Source: CAISGS01 sp044346445 (GTDB lineage Bacteria > Pseudomonadota > Alphaproteobacteria > Caulobacterales > Caulobacteraceae). From it: a stretch of 23,600 bases of DNA. Location of the stretch: the NCBI GenBank assembly GCA_044346445.1, contig JBIIZD010000034.1, positions 1-23,600 on the forward strand, given 5' to 3'. Shown piece after piece: positions 15,848 to 23,397 of the stretch. The number at the start of each line of letters is the position of its first letter. Position 1 is the stretch's first letter. The notes beneath the pieces were generated by a model. That model had not been told where the DNA came from. It searched no databases and saw nothing but the letters and a program-made list of their open reading frames with translations. The translations under genes were made by a program, and so were the position numbers.

Positions 15848-16730
15848 GCTTGAGGTTCCCAAATTGGATGAGGGCGTCGCGCAATTCTTCGCGCCAATGC
15901 GCCGCTGGCGCGCCAAGGGTGGCATAGGTATCGGTCTTGTCTAGCACGCTATAGGCGGGGCGGCGGGCGGGTGTTGGATAGTCCTGGGTTCGAATTGGTA
16001 TGATTGACCTTGGCCTTTCCAGCAGTCCGATCTCTAGGGCCTCTTCGTGAATGGCCACGGCAAAGTCGTACCAGGACGCGGTTCCGGCATCGGTAAAGTG
16101 ATGCACGCCTTGCGCGCCGACCTCCACCATGCGCCACAAGGCGCGCGCTAGGCTGTCGGCATGGGTGGGTGTGCCCATCTGATCGGCCACCACGCGCAAT
16201 TCGGAGCGTTCGATCATCAGCCGCATCATGGTGCGCATGAAATTGCTGCCTTGGGCCGCATAGACCCAGGCTGTGCGAACAATCAAGGCGGTCGGCAATT
16301 GCGTCAAAACGGCGGCCTCGCCCCTGGCCTTGGATTGTCCATAGACACCGAGCGGCGCAATAGGGTGGGTGGGGGCATAGGGCGTGTTCGCCTGGCCATC
16401 AAATACAAAATCAGTTGAGATATGCACCAGCCTTGCCGCTACAAGACCAGCAGCACGGGCAAGGTTTTCAGGGCCGATATGGTTGGCGGCAAACGCGGCC
16501 TCCACATCCTGCTCGGCCCGGTCTACCGCCGTATAGGCCGCAGCATTGATGATCAGATCGGGTGCAAGCGCGCAGACAAAAGCCTCAACAGCGGCGCGGT
16601 CGCTAATGTCCAGATCAGCATGACCGACCGCGGTTATCACAGCCTGCTCTTGCAATTGCTCTTGCGCCTGGGCCTCGGCCTGCAAGGCGCGTCCGACCTG
16701 ACCGCTTGCGCCGGTAATAAGAACCTTCAC
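15840..16730 (-). CDS. rmlD: dTDP-4-dehydrorhamnose reductase
   Basis: This is the last enzyme of the pathway, reducing dTDP-4-keto-L-rhamnose to dTDP-L-rhamnose with NAD(P)H. It has 296 residues and starts at GTG, whose GTGA overlaps the rmlC stop by 4 bases. Seen are the Rossmann motif GASGQVG at 7-13, INAAAYTAVDRAE at about 61-73, STDFVFDG at 105-112, and the YxxxK pair Tyr130/Lys134 in VYGQSKARGE. Between the first helix and the next strand (residues about 18-30) is a Gln/Glu/Ala-rich run (AEAQAQEQLQEQA), which looks like a small insertion compared with usual family members. It lies between rmlC and rmlB and overlaps both. Confidence 0.95.
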
Positions 16731-17272
16731 GAAAACACCTCGGCATCCTTAAGGGCGGCACCGACAAGGTCCTTGGCCGAGAGCTGCGGTATAAGGCCTT
16801 CCAGCGGCCAAACAATGCCGATCTCAGGATCGTTCCAGGCCAGGCTACGATCCCATTGCGGCGCGTAAAGCTCGGTGCATTTGTACAAAAAGTCCGTATG
16901 GTCTTCGAGCGCGACAAACCCGTGCGCAAATCCAGGCGGGACCCACAGCATCCGCTTATTGTCGCTCGACAATTCTACACCCGTCCAGCGACCGAAATGT
17001 GCGCTAGAGCGGCGAATATCGACCGCGACATCAAACACCCGGCCGGATGTGACCCGGACCAGTTTTCCCTGCGGTGCGTGGAGCTGATAGTGCAAGCCGC
17101 GCAATATGCCCTTGGCCGAGCGACTGTGATTGTCCTGCACAAACTGGACATCAATGCCGATTTCCTTGAAAACCTTGGCATTCCAAGTTTCTTGGAAAAA
17201 TCCGCGATCGTCACCAAACACCTTGGGCTCAAGGATCAGGACGCCGGGCAGCTCGGTTTCAATGACATGCAT
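16727..17272 (-). CDS. rmlC: dTDP-4-dehydrorhamnose 3,5-epimerase
   Basis: This is the third enzyme of dTDP-L-rhamnose synthesis, epimerising C3 and C5 of the keto sugar. ATG 17272 gives 181 residues, the usual length; a frame extension upstream to 17344 runs into rmlA and is rejected. The cupin core shows DDRGFFQETW at 21-30, FVQDNHSRSAKGILRGLHYQ at 44-63 with the catalytic base His61, VAVDIRRSS, WVPPGFAHGF, and a Tyr-containing FLYKCTELY. The start lies 16 bases after the rmlA stop, and the stop overlaps the GTG of rmlD. The full order rmlA-C-D-B is present on the minus strand. Confidence 0.95.
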   Translation of the reverse strand: MHVIETELPGVLILEPKVFGDDRGFFQETWNAKVFKEIGIDVQFVQDNHSRSAKGILRGLHYQLHAPQGKLVRVTSGRVFDVAVDIRRSSAHFGRWTGVELSSDNKRMLWVPPGFAHGFVALEDHTDFLYKCTELYAPQWDRSLAWNDPEIGIVWPLEGLIPQLSAKDLVGAALKDAEVFS

Positions 17273-17288
17273 GGGTAAAATCTGCCGA

Positions 17289-18179
17289 TTAGAATTTGAA
17301 AACCTGCTGTCCAGCATGGAGCTGTTCCAGCAGATAGCGACCATAACCGCTCTTGATCAGGGGGGCTGCTAATTGTTCGAGCTGGGCGTCTGTAATCAAT
17401 CCGCAACGCCAGGCGATTTCTTCTGGACAACAGATTTTCAGGCCCTGGCGTTCTTCTGTAATCCTTACGAACAGAGCCGCATCCAGCAAGGAGCTATGGG
17501 TGCCTGTATCCAGCCAGGTATAGCCGCGGCCCATCATCTCGACATGCAGGTCACCGGCTTCGAGATACATCCGGTTAAGATCGGTGATTTCCAGCTCGCC
17601 GCGCAGCGACGGCTTGATCGCTTTAGAAAAAGCAACCGCCCTTTCGTCGTAAAAATACAAGCCAGTGACCGCATAATTGGATTTTGGCTCAGGCGGCTTT
17701 TCTTCAATTGTGATGGCGTGGCCTTGGGCGTCAAAGGATACTACGCCATATTCCTGAGGGTTTTTGACATAATAGCCAAAGACGCTGGCCCCGCTGGTGC
17801 GGGCATTGGCACGTTGCAGCAAATCAACAAGGCCGTGGCCATAAAACAGATTATCACCCAGCACGAGGGCGGACGGGTGACCATCAACAAAATCTTCTGC
17901 AATATGATAGGCTTGGGCTAGGCCTTCTGGCTTGGGCTGGGCGGCATAAGAGATCGAAATGCCCCATTGGCTACCGTCGCCGAGCAGGTGCTGAAAAGAG
18001 GCTTGGTCTTGCGGCGTCGTGATAATCATCATCTCACGTATGCCCGCTAAGATTAGTATCGATAGGGGGTAATAAATCATGGGTTTGTCATAGACAGGCA
18101 TAAGCTGCTTGCTGATGGGCAGGGTCAGCGGATGCAGTCGTGTTCCCGATCCGCCCGCCAGTATAATTCCCTTACGCAT
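17289..18179 (-). CDS. rmlA: Glucose-1-phosphate thymidylyltransferase
   Basis: This is the first enzyme of dTDP-L-rhamnose synthesis, making dTDP-glucose from dTTP and glucose 1-phosphate. It has 296 residues, the usual length of the long form. The nucleotide-binding GGSGTRLHPLT is at 9-19, followed by SKQLMPVYDKPMIYYPLS at 23-40, QPKPEGLAQA, GDNLFYGHG with the metal-binding Asp, and EEKPPEPKSNYAVTGLYFYD. The start at 18179 is preceded by GAGGGCGA (bases 18181-18188, minus strand), a good ribosome binding site. It is the first gene of the rml operon. A clear promoter was not found in the 138 bases upstream, although TTGACT on the minus strand at 18243-18238 could be a -35. Confidence 0.96.
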   Translation of the reverse strand: MRKGIILAGGSGTRLHPLTLPISKQLMPVYDKPMIYYPLSILILAGIREMMIITTPQDQASFQHLLGDGSQWGISISYAAQPKPEGLAQAYHIAEDFVDGHPSALVLGDNLFYGHGLVDLLQRANARTSGASVFGYYVKNPQEYGVVSFDAQGHAITIEEKPPEPKSNYAVTGLYFYDERAVAFSKAIKPSLRGELEITDLNRMYLEAGDLHVEMMGRGYTWLDTGTHSSLLDAALFVRITEERQGLKICCPEEIAWRCGLITDAQLEQLAAPLIKSGYGRYLLEQLHAGQQVFKF

Positions 18180-18317
18180 ATCGCCCTCATGACTCTCTAT
18201 GATCGAATCTTTAGATGCAGTTTGGATTAGCCATTTAAGTCAAATTTTAAAACTGTTGATTTTTGCTAGGCCAGTCGTTTTTGTTGAAAGCTTGAAATAG
18301 CATCAACCGACGCCGGG

Positions 18318-18827
18318 CTAGTGCCGCACGATCGGAGTATCGAGGTTCTGGGTCTTTGCTTGTGAAATCCAGTCTGGCCAGGCATCCATAGGCCAGTTGG
18401 CCTGTCTATAGGCGTCATATAGTATGCTCAGCCACTGGCGACAGGCTGGCAAGCTAAGATCAAGGCCTGCGGTTTCATTGGCTCGGCCTTTAAAGGTCAG
18501 GTGGATAATATGACTATTAAACCGATAATCCACGCCCGACACCAGCCAGCTTAGGCTTTTGCCTGTCGCGGCAACGGGCGCCTGGTGTTCGATGCTTGCC
18601 TTGGCGGCCAATTGGCGAAAGCTTTGCACCTCATCGGCGGCGGCCGCTGCGGCACCGGCGACAGTGTCGGTTTTTTGCAGCCAGTCTGTCAGGCACGGAA
18701 TTAGCAATCGAAGCATGCGCTGAGTTAACCAAATCACGATGGTGTCGCCGTTTAACAAAGCGCCTGCCACGTGAATTCGATCTTCGTGATCGACATAGAC
18801 GGTGGAGATTTTTTGTAGGGATATCAT
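18318..18827 (-). CDS. Hypothetical protein, 169 residues
   Basis: The product was not recognised. It begins MISLQKISTVYVDHEDRIHV and continues with a beta-rich start and an amphipathic segment, GDTIVIWLTQRMLRLLIPCL, at about 27-46. An Ala-rich linker (AGAAAAAADEV) follows, then another mixed region (WLVSGVDYRFNSHIIHLTF, then LDLSLPACRQWLSILYDAYR). There is no signal peptide or membrane helix. Two short beta blocks separated by a linker suggest a small soluble protein. It is transcribed toward the rml operon, with a 138-base gap to rmlA, and divergently from the MDR gene at 18984. Coding is supported by length, codon use like its neighbours and a balanced composition. No good ribosome binding site is visible before its ATG. 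Confidence 0.6.
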   Translation of the reverse strand: MISLQKISTVYVDHEDRIHVAGALLNGDTIVIWLTQRMLRLLIPCLTDWLQKTDTVAGAAAAAADEVQSFRQLAAKASIEHQAPVAATGKSLSWLVSGVDYRFNSHIIHLTFKGRANETAGLDLSLPACRQWLSILYDAYRQANWPMDAWPDWISQAKTQNLDTPIVRH

Positions 18828-18901
18828 GGCGTTTTGAGGTTCTTCACTGGCAATCGCTGATCAAGGTTCAATTTAAAGACCTGCTGGCTAGTCTGGCTGG
18901 C

Positions 18902-18929
18902 TTGTTCGCCCACAGGGCTGGTCTATACA
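18902..18929 (+). promoter_or_regulatory. Sigma70-like promoter candidate for the MDR gene
   Basis: TTGTTC at 18902-18907 and TATACA at 18924-18929 are 16 bases apart in the divergent intergenic region. They would give a 5' leader of about 45-50 bases before the GTG at 18984. The -10 box matches well and the -35 box moderately. Confidence 0.4.
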
Positions 18930-18970
18930 GTCTTCCAAACCTGTTTAACCCCAAAAGCAAAAAACCGCAC

Positions 18971-18975
18971 AAGGA
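18971..18975 (+). promoter_or_regulatory. Ribosome binding site supporting the GTG start at 18984
   Basis: AAGGA at 18971-18975 lies 8 bases before the GTG at 18984, an ideal distance, and supports this non-ATG start. Confidence 0.65.
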
Positions 18976-18983
18976 AACGTCTC

Positions 18984-20123
18984 GTGACCGCACCCGTACC
19001 GACTACCAGCTTGCAACTTCGCTCCATGATCACAAAAGGCGGACAATTGCAACTTTCGCTTGTTGAAATTGACACCCCCACGCCCGGTCCAGACGAGGTT
19101 TTGGTGCGAATCGAGGCGACGCCGATCAATCCATCAGACCTGGGCCTGCTTTTGGGCGCGGCCGATATGTCCACAGCCGTTCAGGGCGGAACCGCCGCTG
19201 CGCCGACCGTCGTGGCCAATGTGCCGCAAGGCCTGATGCGGGCCATGGCTGGGCGCATTGACGAGTCCATGCCGGTTGGCAATGAGGGCGGCGGTATTGT
19301 GATTCAAGCGGGCACTTCCCCTGCGGCTCAGGCCCTGCTGGGCAAGACGGTCGGGGTGCTTGGCGGGGCCATGTATGCCCAATATCGCTGCGTGCGGGTC
19401 AAAGACTGTCTGGTGCTGGCCGATGGCACCACCCCGGCGCAAGCGGCTTCCTGTTTCGTTAATCCGCTAACGGCACTTGGCATGGTTGCGACCATGCGGC
19501 TGGAAGGTCACAAGGCCCTGGTCCATACCGCAGCGGCGTCAAATCTGGGTCAAATGCTCAACAAGATCTGTCTTAAGGACGGCGTGGACCTGGTAAACAT
19601 CGTCCGCAATCAAGAGCAGGCTGATTTGCTGCGCGGCCTTGGTGCCAAACACACTGTCGATTCCAGCCTGCCAGGCTTTATGGATGATCTGACCCAGGCC
19701 TTGATGGCAACGGGCGCGACCGTGGCTTTTGATGCCATTGGGGGCGGCAAGCTGGCCGGGCAGATCCTGACCTGTATGGAGGCTGCGGCTAATCTCACCG
19801 CCAAGGTCTATAGCCGCTATGGGTCCAGCACCCATAAACAGGTTTATATCTATGGTGGTCTGGATATGAGGCCGACCGAGTTTGGCAGAGGTTTTGGCAT
19901 GGCTTGGGGCGTAGGCGGCTGGCTCTTGACACCCTTCTTGCAAAAGATCGGTGCCGCAGAAGCGCAAAAGCTGCGCGACCGGGTTGCAGCCGAGATCACG
20001 ACCACTTTTGCCAGCCATTATTCCAAGGTGATCTCCTTGCAACAAGCCCTGCAGACCGATGTCATCGCGGCCTATAATCGCCGCGCCACGGGCGAGAAGT
20101 ATCTCATCAATCCAAGCCTTTAG
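18984..20123 (+). CDS. MDR-superfamily oxidoreductase, quinone oxidoreductase-like
   Basis: The protein has 379 residues. The N-terminal GroES-like domain shows PGPDEVLVRIEATPINPSDL at about 34-53. The Rossmann domain carries ALVHTAAASNLGQM near 178-191, a form of the AAxxxLGxM nucleotide motif typical of zinc-independent NADPH:quinone reductases, then GAKHTVDSS and ATVAFDAIGGG. The catalytic zinc set of alcohol dehydrogenases (Cys, then GHE) is not seen, although VGNEGGGIVIQAG at 98-110 occupies the place of GHE. It therefore most likely reduces quinones or activated enones with NAD(P)H; the substrate is unknown. It lies ahead of an Old Yellow Enzyme-family gene, which also acts on activated double bonds, so the two may share a pathway. 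Confidence 0.85.
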   Translation: MTAPVPTTSLQLRSMITKGGQLQLSLVEIDTPTPGPDEVLVRIEATPINPSDLGLLLGAADMSTAVQGGTAAAPTVVANVPQGLMRAMAGRIDESMPVGNEGGGIVIQAGTSPAAQALLGKTVGVLGGAMYAQYRCVRVKDCLVLADGTTPAQAASCFVNPLTALGMVATMRLEGHKALVHTAAASNLGQMLNKICLKDGVDLVNIVRNQEQADLLRGLGAKHTVDSSLPGFMDDLTQALMATGATVAFDAIGGGKLAGQILTCMEAAANLTAKVYSRYGSSTHKQVYIYGGLDMRPTEFGRGFGMAWGVGGWLLTPFLQKIGAAEAQKLRDRVAAEITTTFASHYSKVISLQQALQTDVIAAYNRRATGEKYLINPSL

Positions 20124-20155
20124 AGCCTGTTAAGTCGGATCGATTGGCCAAATGC

Positions 20156-20183
20156 CCTGCTGCGGTTTCAAAACCGCAGCAGG
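20156..20183 (+). terminator. Perfect 13-base inverted repeat, terminator-like hairpin
   Basis: CCTGCTGCGGTTT at 20156-20168 and AAACCGCAGCAGG at 20171-20183 are perfectly complementary, separated by 2 bases; a physical hairpin would open a loop of about 4. It stands 32 bases after the MDR stop. No T run follows, so it is either an imperfect intrinsic terminator, an mRNA 3'-end stabiliser or a copy of a dispersed palindromic element. Confidence 0.55.
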
Positions 20184-20251
20184 CAGGTCTTTACGTGCGC
20201 TGCGGGACGTGTAAATACAACCTTAGGATAAAGGTGCGGAAATCCAGGCCC

Positions 20252-21559
20252 ATGTCACCCTTAGAAACGCTTTGCAAACCCCTGACCCTTGCCAATGGCA
20301 AAGTCATTCCAAACCGCCTGGTCAAGGCGGCCATGACCGAGGGCTTGGCCGATGCCCATAACTTACCGGGGGAAAGATTAGAGACCCTGTATCAGCGTTG
20401 GAGCCTGGGCGGGTGCGGTGTCCTGATTACGGGCAATGTCCAGATGGACAAAAACCACTTGGAACAGGCGGGAAATGTGGCGATCGATCGTCGACCGGAT
20501 GCGCAAGGCTTGAAGCGGTTCCAGTCTTGGGCAAAGGCGTGCAAGCTCGGCGGCAATCAGGTCTGGATGCAGATTTCTCATGGTGGCCGGCAAACGCCCA
20601 AGGCGATTAATCCAACCCCCAAGGCGCCATCAACCATAGGTCTGGCGGTCCCGGGCGACCGTTTCGGCAAGCCCATCCCCTTGACGCAAGATGAAATTCT
20701 GGACCTGATCGAACGCTTCACAGTGGCGGCAGAGACGGCCGAGGCTGCCGGATTTGACGGGGTTCAGATTCACGGCGCCCACGGTTATCTGATATCGGAA
20801 TTCCTGTCCCCCCGGGTCAATCAGCGCACCGATCAATGGGGCGGCGATCTGGTTGGGCGGGCGCGGTTCTTGATGGAAATTGTCCACAAGGTGCGCTCGC
20901 GGGTCTCGGCTGGTTTTGTGGTTTCCGTAAAACTGAACTCGGCGGACTTTCAAAAAGGTGGATTTGACTTCGAAGATAGTCAGATTGTGGCGGGCTGGCT
21001 TGATGAGGCCGGAGTGGATGTGATCGAGGTGTCGGGCGGTACCTATGAACAGCCCAAGCTCTTGGGCCTAGAAGGGCTTGAGCCCGTATTTGAGGCCAAT
21101 GTGCGGCAAAGCACCCGGGCGCGGGAATCCTATTTTGCTAGATTTGCACCGGAAATTCGGGCTCGGTTGAAGCGGGCCAGCCTGATGATCACCGGCGGCT
21201 TTCGCTCGGTTGAAGGCATGGCCGAGGCTTTGACGGATGATGCTATCGACCTGATCGGTTTGGGCCGTCCGCTTTGCGTTGATCCTGATGTGGCTGGCAA
21301 AATGCTGAAGGGCGAGATTAGCCGGTTCAAGGCGTGGGAAAACATATTGCGGGTGGGGCCGGGTGTTTTGGGCCCAACCTCCAGCATTACCCTGATCCGG
21401 GCGCTGAATGGCTTTGCCAGCCAAGGCTGGTATTATGAACAGCTCGTGAGTTTGGGCGAGGGCAGGGATGCGGACCCAAATATGGGGGTGCTTGGGGCCT
21501 TTATCCGTAACCAGTCGCGCGAAGCCAAGACCCTCAAGGCGCTTGGGCGCGATTCTTGA
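20252..21559 (+). CDS. NADH:flavin oxidoreductase, Old Yellow Enzyme family
   Basis: This FMN-dependent TIM-barrel enzyme reduces activated C=C bonds of enones or similar compounds. ATG 20252 gives 435 residues beginning MSPLETLCKPLTLANGKVIP, the normal N-terminus; an upstream in-frame ATG (20144) would read through the hairpin at 20156-20183 and is rejected. Visible are NRLVKAAMTEGLAD at 21-34 (FMN phosphate side), QISHGGRQ at 107-114, and the catalytic HGAHGYLISEFLSPRVNQR at 174-192 with His174, His177 and Tyr179, followed by D-x-WGG. SLMITGGFRS and DLIGLGRPLCVDPD lie in the C-terminal FMN-binding part. There is no 4Fe-4S or second flavin domain, so this is the short form. The substrate is unknown. 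Confidence 0.92.
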   Translation: MSPLETLCKPLTLANGKVIPNRLVKAAMTEGLADAHNLPGERLETLYQRWSLGGCGVLITGNVQMDKNHLEQAGNVAIDRRPDAQGLKRFQSWAKACKLGGNQVWMQISHGGRQTPKAINPTPKAPSTIGLAVPGDRFGKPIPLTQDEILDLIERFTVAAETAEAAGFDGVQIHGAHGYLISEFLSPRVNQRTDQWGGDLVGRARFLMEIVHKVRSRVSAGFVVSVKLNSADFQKGGFDFEDSQIVAGWLDEAGVDVIEVSGGTYEQPKLLGLEGLEPVFEANVRQSTRARESYFARFAPEIRARLKRASLMITGGFRSVEGMAEALTDDAIDLIGLGRPLCVDPDVAGKMLKGEISRFKAWENILRVGPGVLGPTSSITLIRALNGFASQGWYYEQLVSLGEGRDADPNMGVLGAFIRNQSREAKTLKALGRDS

Positions 21560-21603
21560 CAGGCTTCGTGACGAAATCGGCCATGGGTGTTAGGGCCTTG
21601 TTC

Positions 21604-21623
21604 CGCTAAACCCTTTTTTAGCG
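21604..21623 (+). other. Small hairpin between the flavin enzyme and the ABC-2 genes
   Basis: CGCTAAA at 21604-21610 pairs with TTTAGCG at 21617-21623 around a 6-base loop. It lies 45 bases after the stop at 21559. The stem is short with no following T run, so termination is uncertain. Confidence 0.3.
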
Positions 21624-21654
21624 ACGATTCTTGTCCCCACAGTCTGGATTGCCC

Positions 21655-22581
21655 GTGACCACCATCATCCAAATATCGGACTTGACCAAGACCTATGCGT
21701 CTGGGTTTCAGGCCTTGAAATCCGTCAATCTTGATATTCGTCAGGGCGAGATATTTGCATTGCTGGGGCCTAACGGCGCTGGCAAAACCACCTTGATCAG
21801 CATTGTCTGCGGGATTGTGCGGGCCAGCAGTGGCCATATCCGCGTCAGTGGCCACGATATCTTGGTCAATTACCGGGCGGCCCGCAGTGAGATTGGACTG
21901 GTCCCGCAAGAACTGCACACAGACTCGTTCGAGACCGTCTGGGCAACGGTGCGTCATAGCCGCGGCCTGTTTGGCAAGGCCCCCAATGATGCCCATATCG
22001 AGGCCGTGCTGAAGGATCTGTCCTTATGGGACAAGAAGGACAACAAGATTGTCAGCCTGTCGGGCGGCATGAAGCGCCGGGTCATGATTGCCAAGGCCTT
22101 GTCGCATGAGCCAACCATTCTGTTTCTCGACGAGCCGACCGCCGGGGTGGATGTCGAGCTTCGGCGCGACATGTGGGCCATGGTCCGGGGTCTGAGAGAG
22201 CGCGGCGTGACCATCATCTTGACCACCCACTATATTGATGAGGCCGAAGAACTGGCCGACCGCATCGGCGTGATTTCCAAGGGCCAGATCATACTGGTCG
22301 AGGACAAGGCCGCCTTGATGCAAAAGCTGGGCAAAAAACAATTGAGTGTGCAGCTTCTGGCACCCCTGACCAAGATACCAAACGGGCTGGTCGCCTTTGG
22401 GCTTGATCTGTCGAACGATGGCACAGAGCTGACCTATACGTTTGATGCCAAGCACCAGGGCACGGGCATTGCCGATCTGATGCGGCAATTGGCGGCGTCG
22501 GGCATTGAGATTCGCGACCTTCAGACCCAGCAAAGCTCGCTGGAAGATATTTTTGTCACCTTGGTGAGTGAACGCGCATGA
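21655..22581 (+). CDS. ABC-2 type exporter ATP-binding protein (YadG-like)
   Basis: The protein has 308 residues from GTG 21655; an upstream TTG at 21631 is possible but adds residues not expected in the family. Motifs are Walker A GPNGAGKT at 38-45, Q-loop VPQELHTDSFETVWATV near 83-99, signature LSGGMKRR at 135-142, Walker B LFLDEPTAGVD with Asp159-Glu160, and H-loop TTHYIDEAEELADR with His192. A C-terminal extension of about 90 residues after the ATPase core is typical of ATPases of this class. It pairs with the permease that overlaps it by ATGA. Together they resemble the YadG/YadH pair, whose substrate is unclear; glycolipid or drug export are possible. Confidence 0.92.
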   Translation: MTTIIQISDLTKTYASGFQALKSVNLDIRQGEIFALLGPNGAGKTTLISIVCGIVRASSGHIRVSGHDILVNYRAARSEIGLVPQELHTDSFETVWATVRHSRGLFGKAPNDAHIEAVLKDLSLWDKKDNKIVSLSGGMKRRVMIAKALSHEPTILFLDEPTAGVDVELRRDMWAMVRGLRERGVTIILTTHYIDEAEELADRIGVISKGQIILVEDKAALMQKLGKKQLSVQLLAPLTKIPNGLVAFGLDLSNDGTELTYTFDAKHQGTGIADLMRQLAASGIEIRDLQTQQSSLEDIFVTLVSERA

Positions 22582-23339
22582 ACCTCTATGCAGTCCGTGC
22601 CCTTTATAAGTTCGAGCTGTCGCGTTGGTTTCGCACCCTGTCGCAGAGCATTCTGGCCCCGGTCATCTCGACCTCGCTCTATTTCGTTGTGTTCGGCTCG
22701 GCGATCGGGTCGCATATGAGCGCAGTGGGCGGTATCAGTTACGGCGCTTTCATCGTGCCTGGCTTGATGATGCTGGCCGTCCTGACTGAGAGCCTGTCCA
22801 ATGCCGCTTTTGGCATATTCATGCCCAAATGGAATGGTACGATCTATGAGGTCCTATCGGCCCCGATTTCCTGGGTCGAGGCGGTGGTCGGTTATGTCGG
22901 GGCGGCGGCAACCAAGTCGGTGATCTTGGGCCTGATCATATTGGCGACAGCGCGCCTGTTCGTGCCGTTCGAGATTCAGCACCCGGTCTGGATGATCGGG
23001 TTTTTGGTCCTGACGGCGGTCAGTTTTAGCCTGTTTGGTTTTATCATCGGGGTCTGGGCCGATAATTTCGAAAAGCTGCAAGTCGTGCCGACCTTGATCA
23101 TTACGCCCCTGACCTTTCTTGGCGGCAGCTTTTACTCGATCAATATGCTGCCGCCGCTCTGGCAGAAAATCACCCTGTTTAACCCGATCGTCTATCTGGT
23201 TTCGGGCTTTCGCTGGAGCTTTTACGGCCTGTCCGATGTCGGCGTCGGCATTAGCCTTGGTATTACCCTCCTGTTCATGTTTGGTTGCTGCGCGATAATC
23301 TGGTGGATTTTCAAGACGGGGTATCGGCTTCGCGCCTAG
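22578..23339 (+). CDS. ABC-2 type exporter permease (YadH-like)
   Basis: The protein has 253 residues; its ATG at 22578 overlaps the ATPase stop (ATGA), indicating translational coupling. About six membrane segments are visible, including residues about 22-42, 56-75, 105-130, 138-162, 172-195 and 225-248. Family features include YGAFIVPGLMMLAVLTESL, then AAFGIFMPKWNGTIYEVLSAPIS, which matches ABC-2 permeases, and FLGGSFYSINMLPPLWQKI, then FNPIVYLVSGFRW near the end. Length is normal. The protein sits in the inner membrane as a dimer with two copies of the ATPase. No substrate is suggested by the sequence. Confidence 0.93.
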   Translation: MNLYAVRALYKFELSRWFRTLSQSILAPVISTSLYFVVFGSAIGSHMSAVGGISYGAFIVPGLMMLAVLTESLSNAAFGIFMPKWNGTIYEVLSAPISWVEAVVGYVGAAATKSVILGLIILATARLFVPFEIQHPVWMIGFLVLTAVSFSLFGFIIGVWADNFEKLQVVPTLIITPLTFLGGSFYSINMLPPLWQKITLFNPIVYLVSGFRWSFYGLSDVGVGISLGITLLFMFGCCAIIWWIFKTGYRLRA

Positions 23340-23347
23340 GCCTAGGC
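23334..23347. repeat. 14-base perfect palindrome at the end of the permease gene
   Basis: GCCTAGGCCTAGGC is its own reverse complement and contains the permease stop codon. It is made of two adjacent CCTAGG palindromes. Its meaning is unknown; it may be chance or lie near an insertion boundary. Confidence 0.4.
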
Positions 23348-23397
23348 CTGGTGCGTGGGACAAGTAGGCTCAGCACGGCACGGCTTGCGACGGTGAT

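Noticed and set aside
15848..15925. Longer rmlB starting at 15925
   Set aside because: The extra 26 codons lie inside rmlD, and MAKLLVTGGAGFIG at 15847 is the expected N-terminus.
17273..17344. Longer rmlC starting at 17344
   Set aside because: The extra part overlaps the 3' end of rmlA and has no family similarity; MHVIETELPGV at 17272 is the usual start.
18213..18243. Promoter for the rml operon using TTGACT on the minus strand
   Set aside because: The -35 is good but no acceptable -10 lies at 16-18 bases; the nearest AT-containing hexamer is at 20 bases with few matches.
20144..20251. N-terminal extension of the Old Yellow Enzyme gene from ATG 20144
   Set aside because: The added 36 residues are encoded by the perfect hairpin and flanking non-coding sequence and do not belong to the family; ATG 20252 gives the normal N-terminus.
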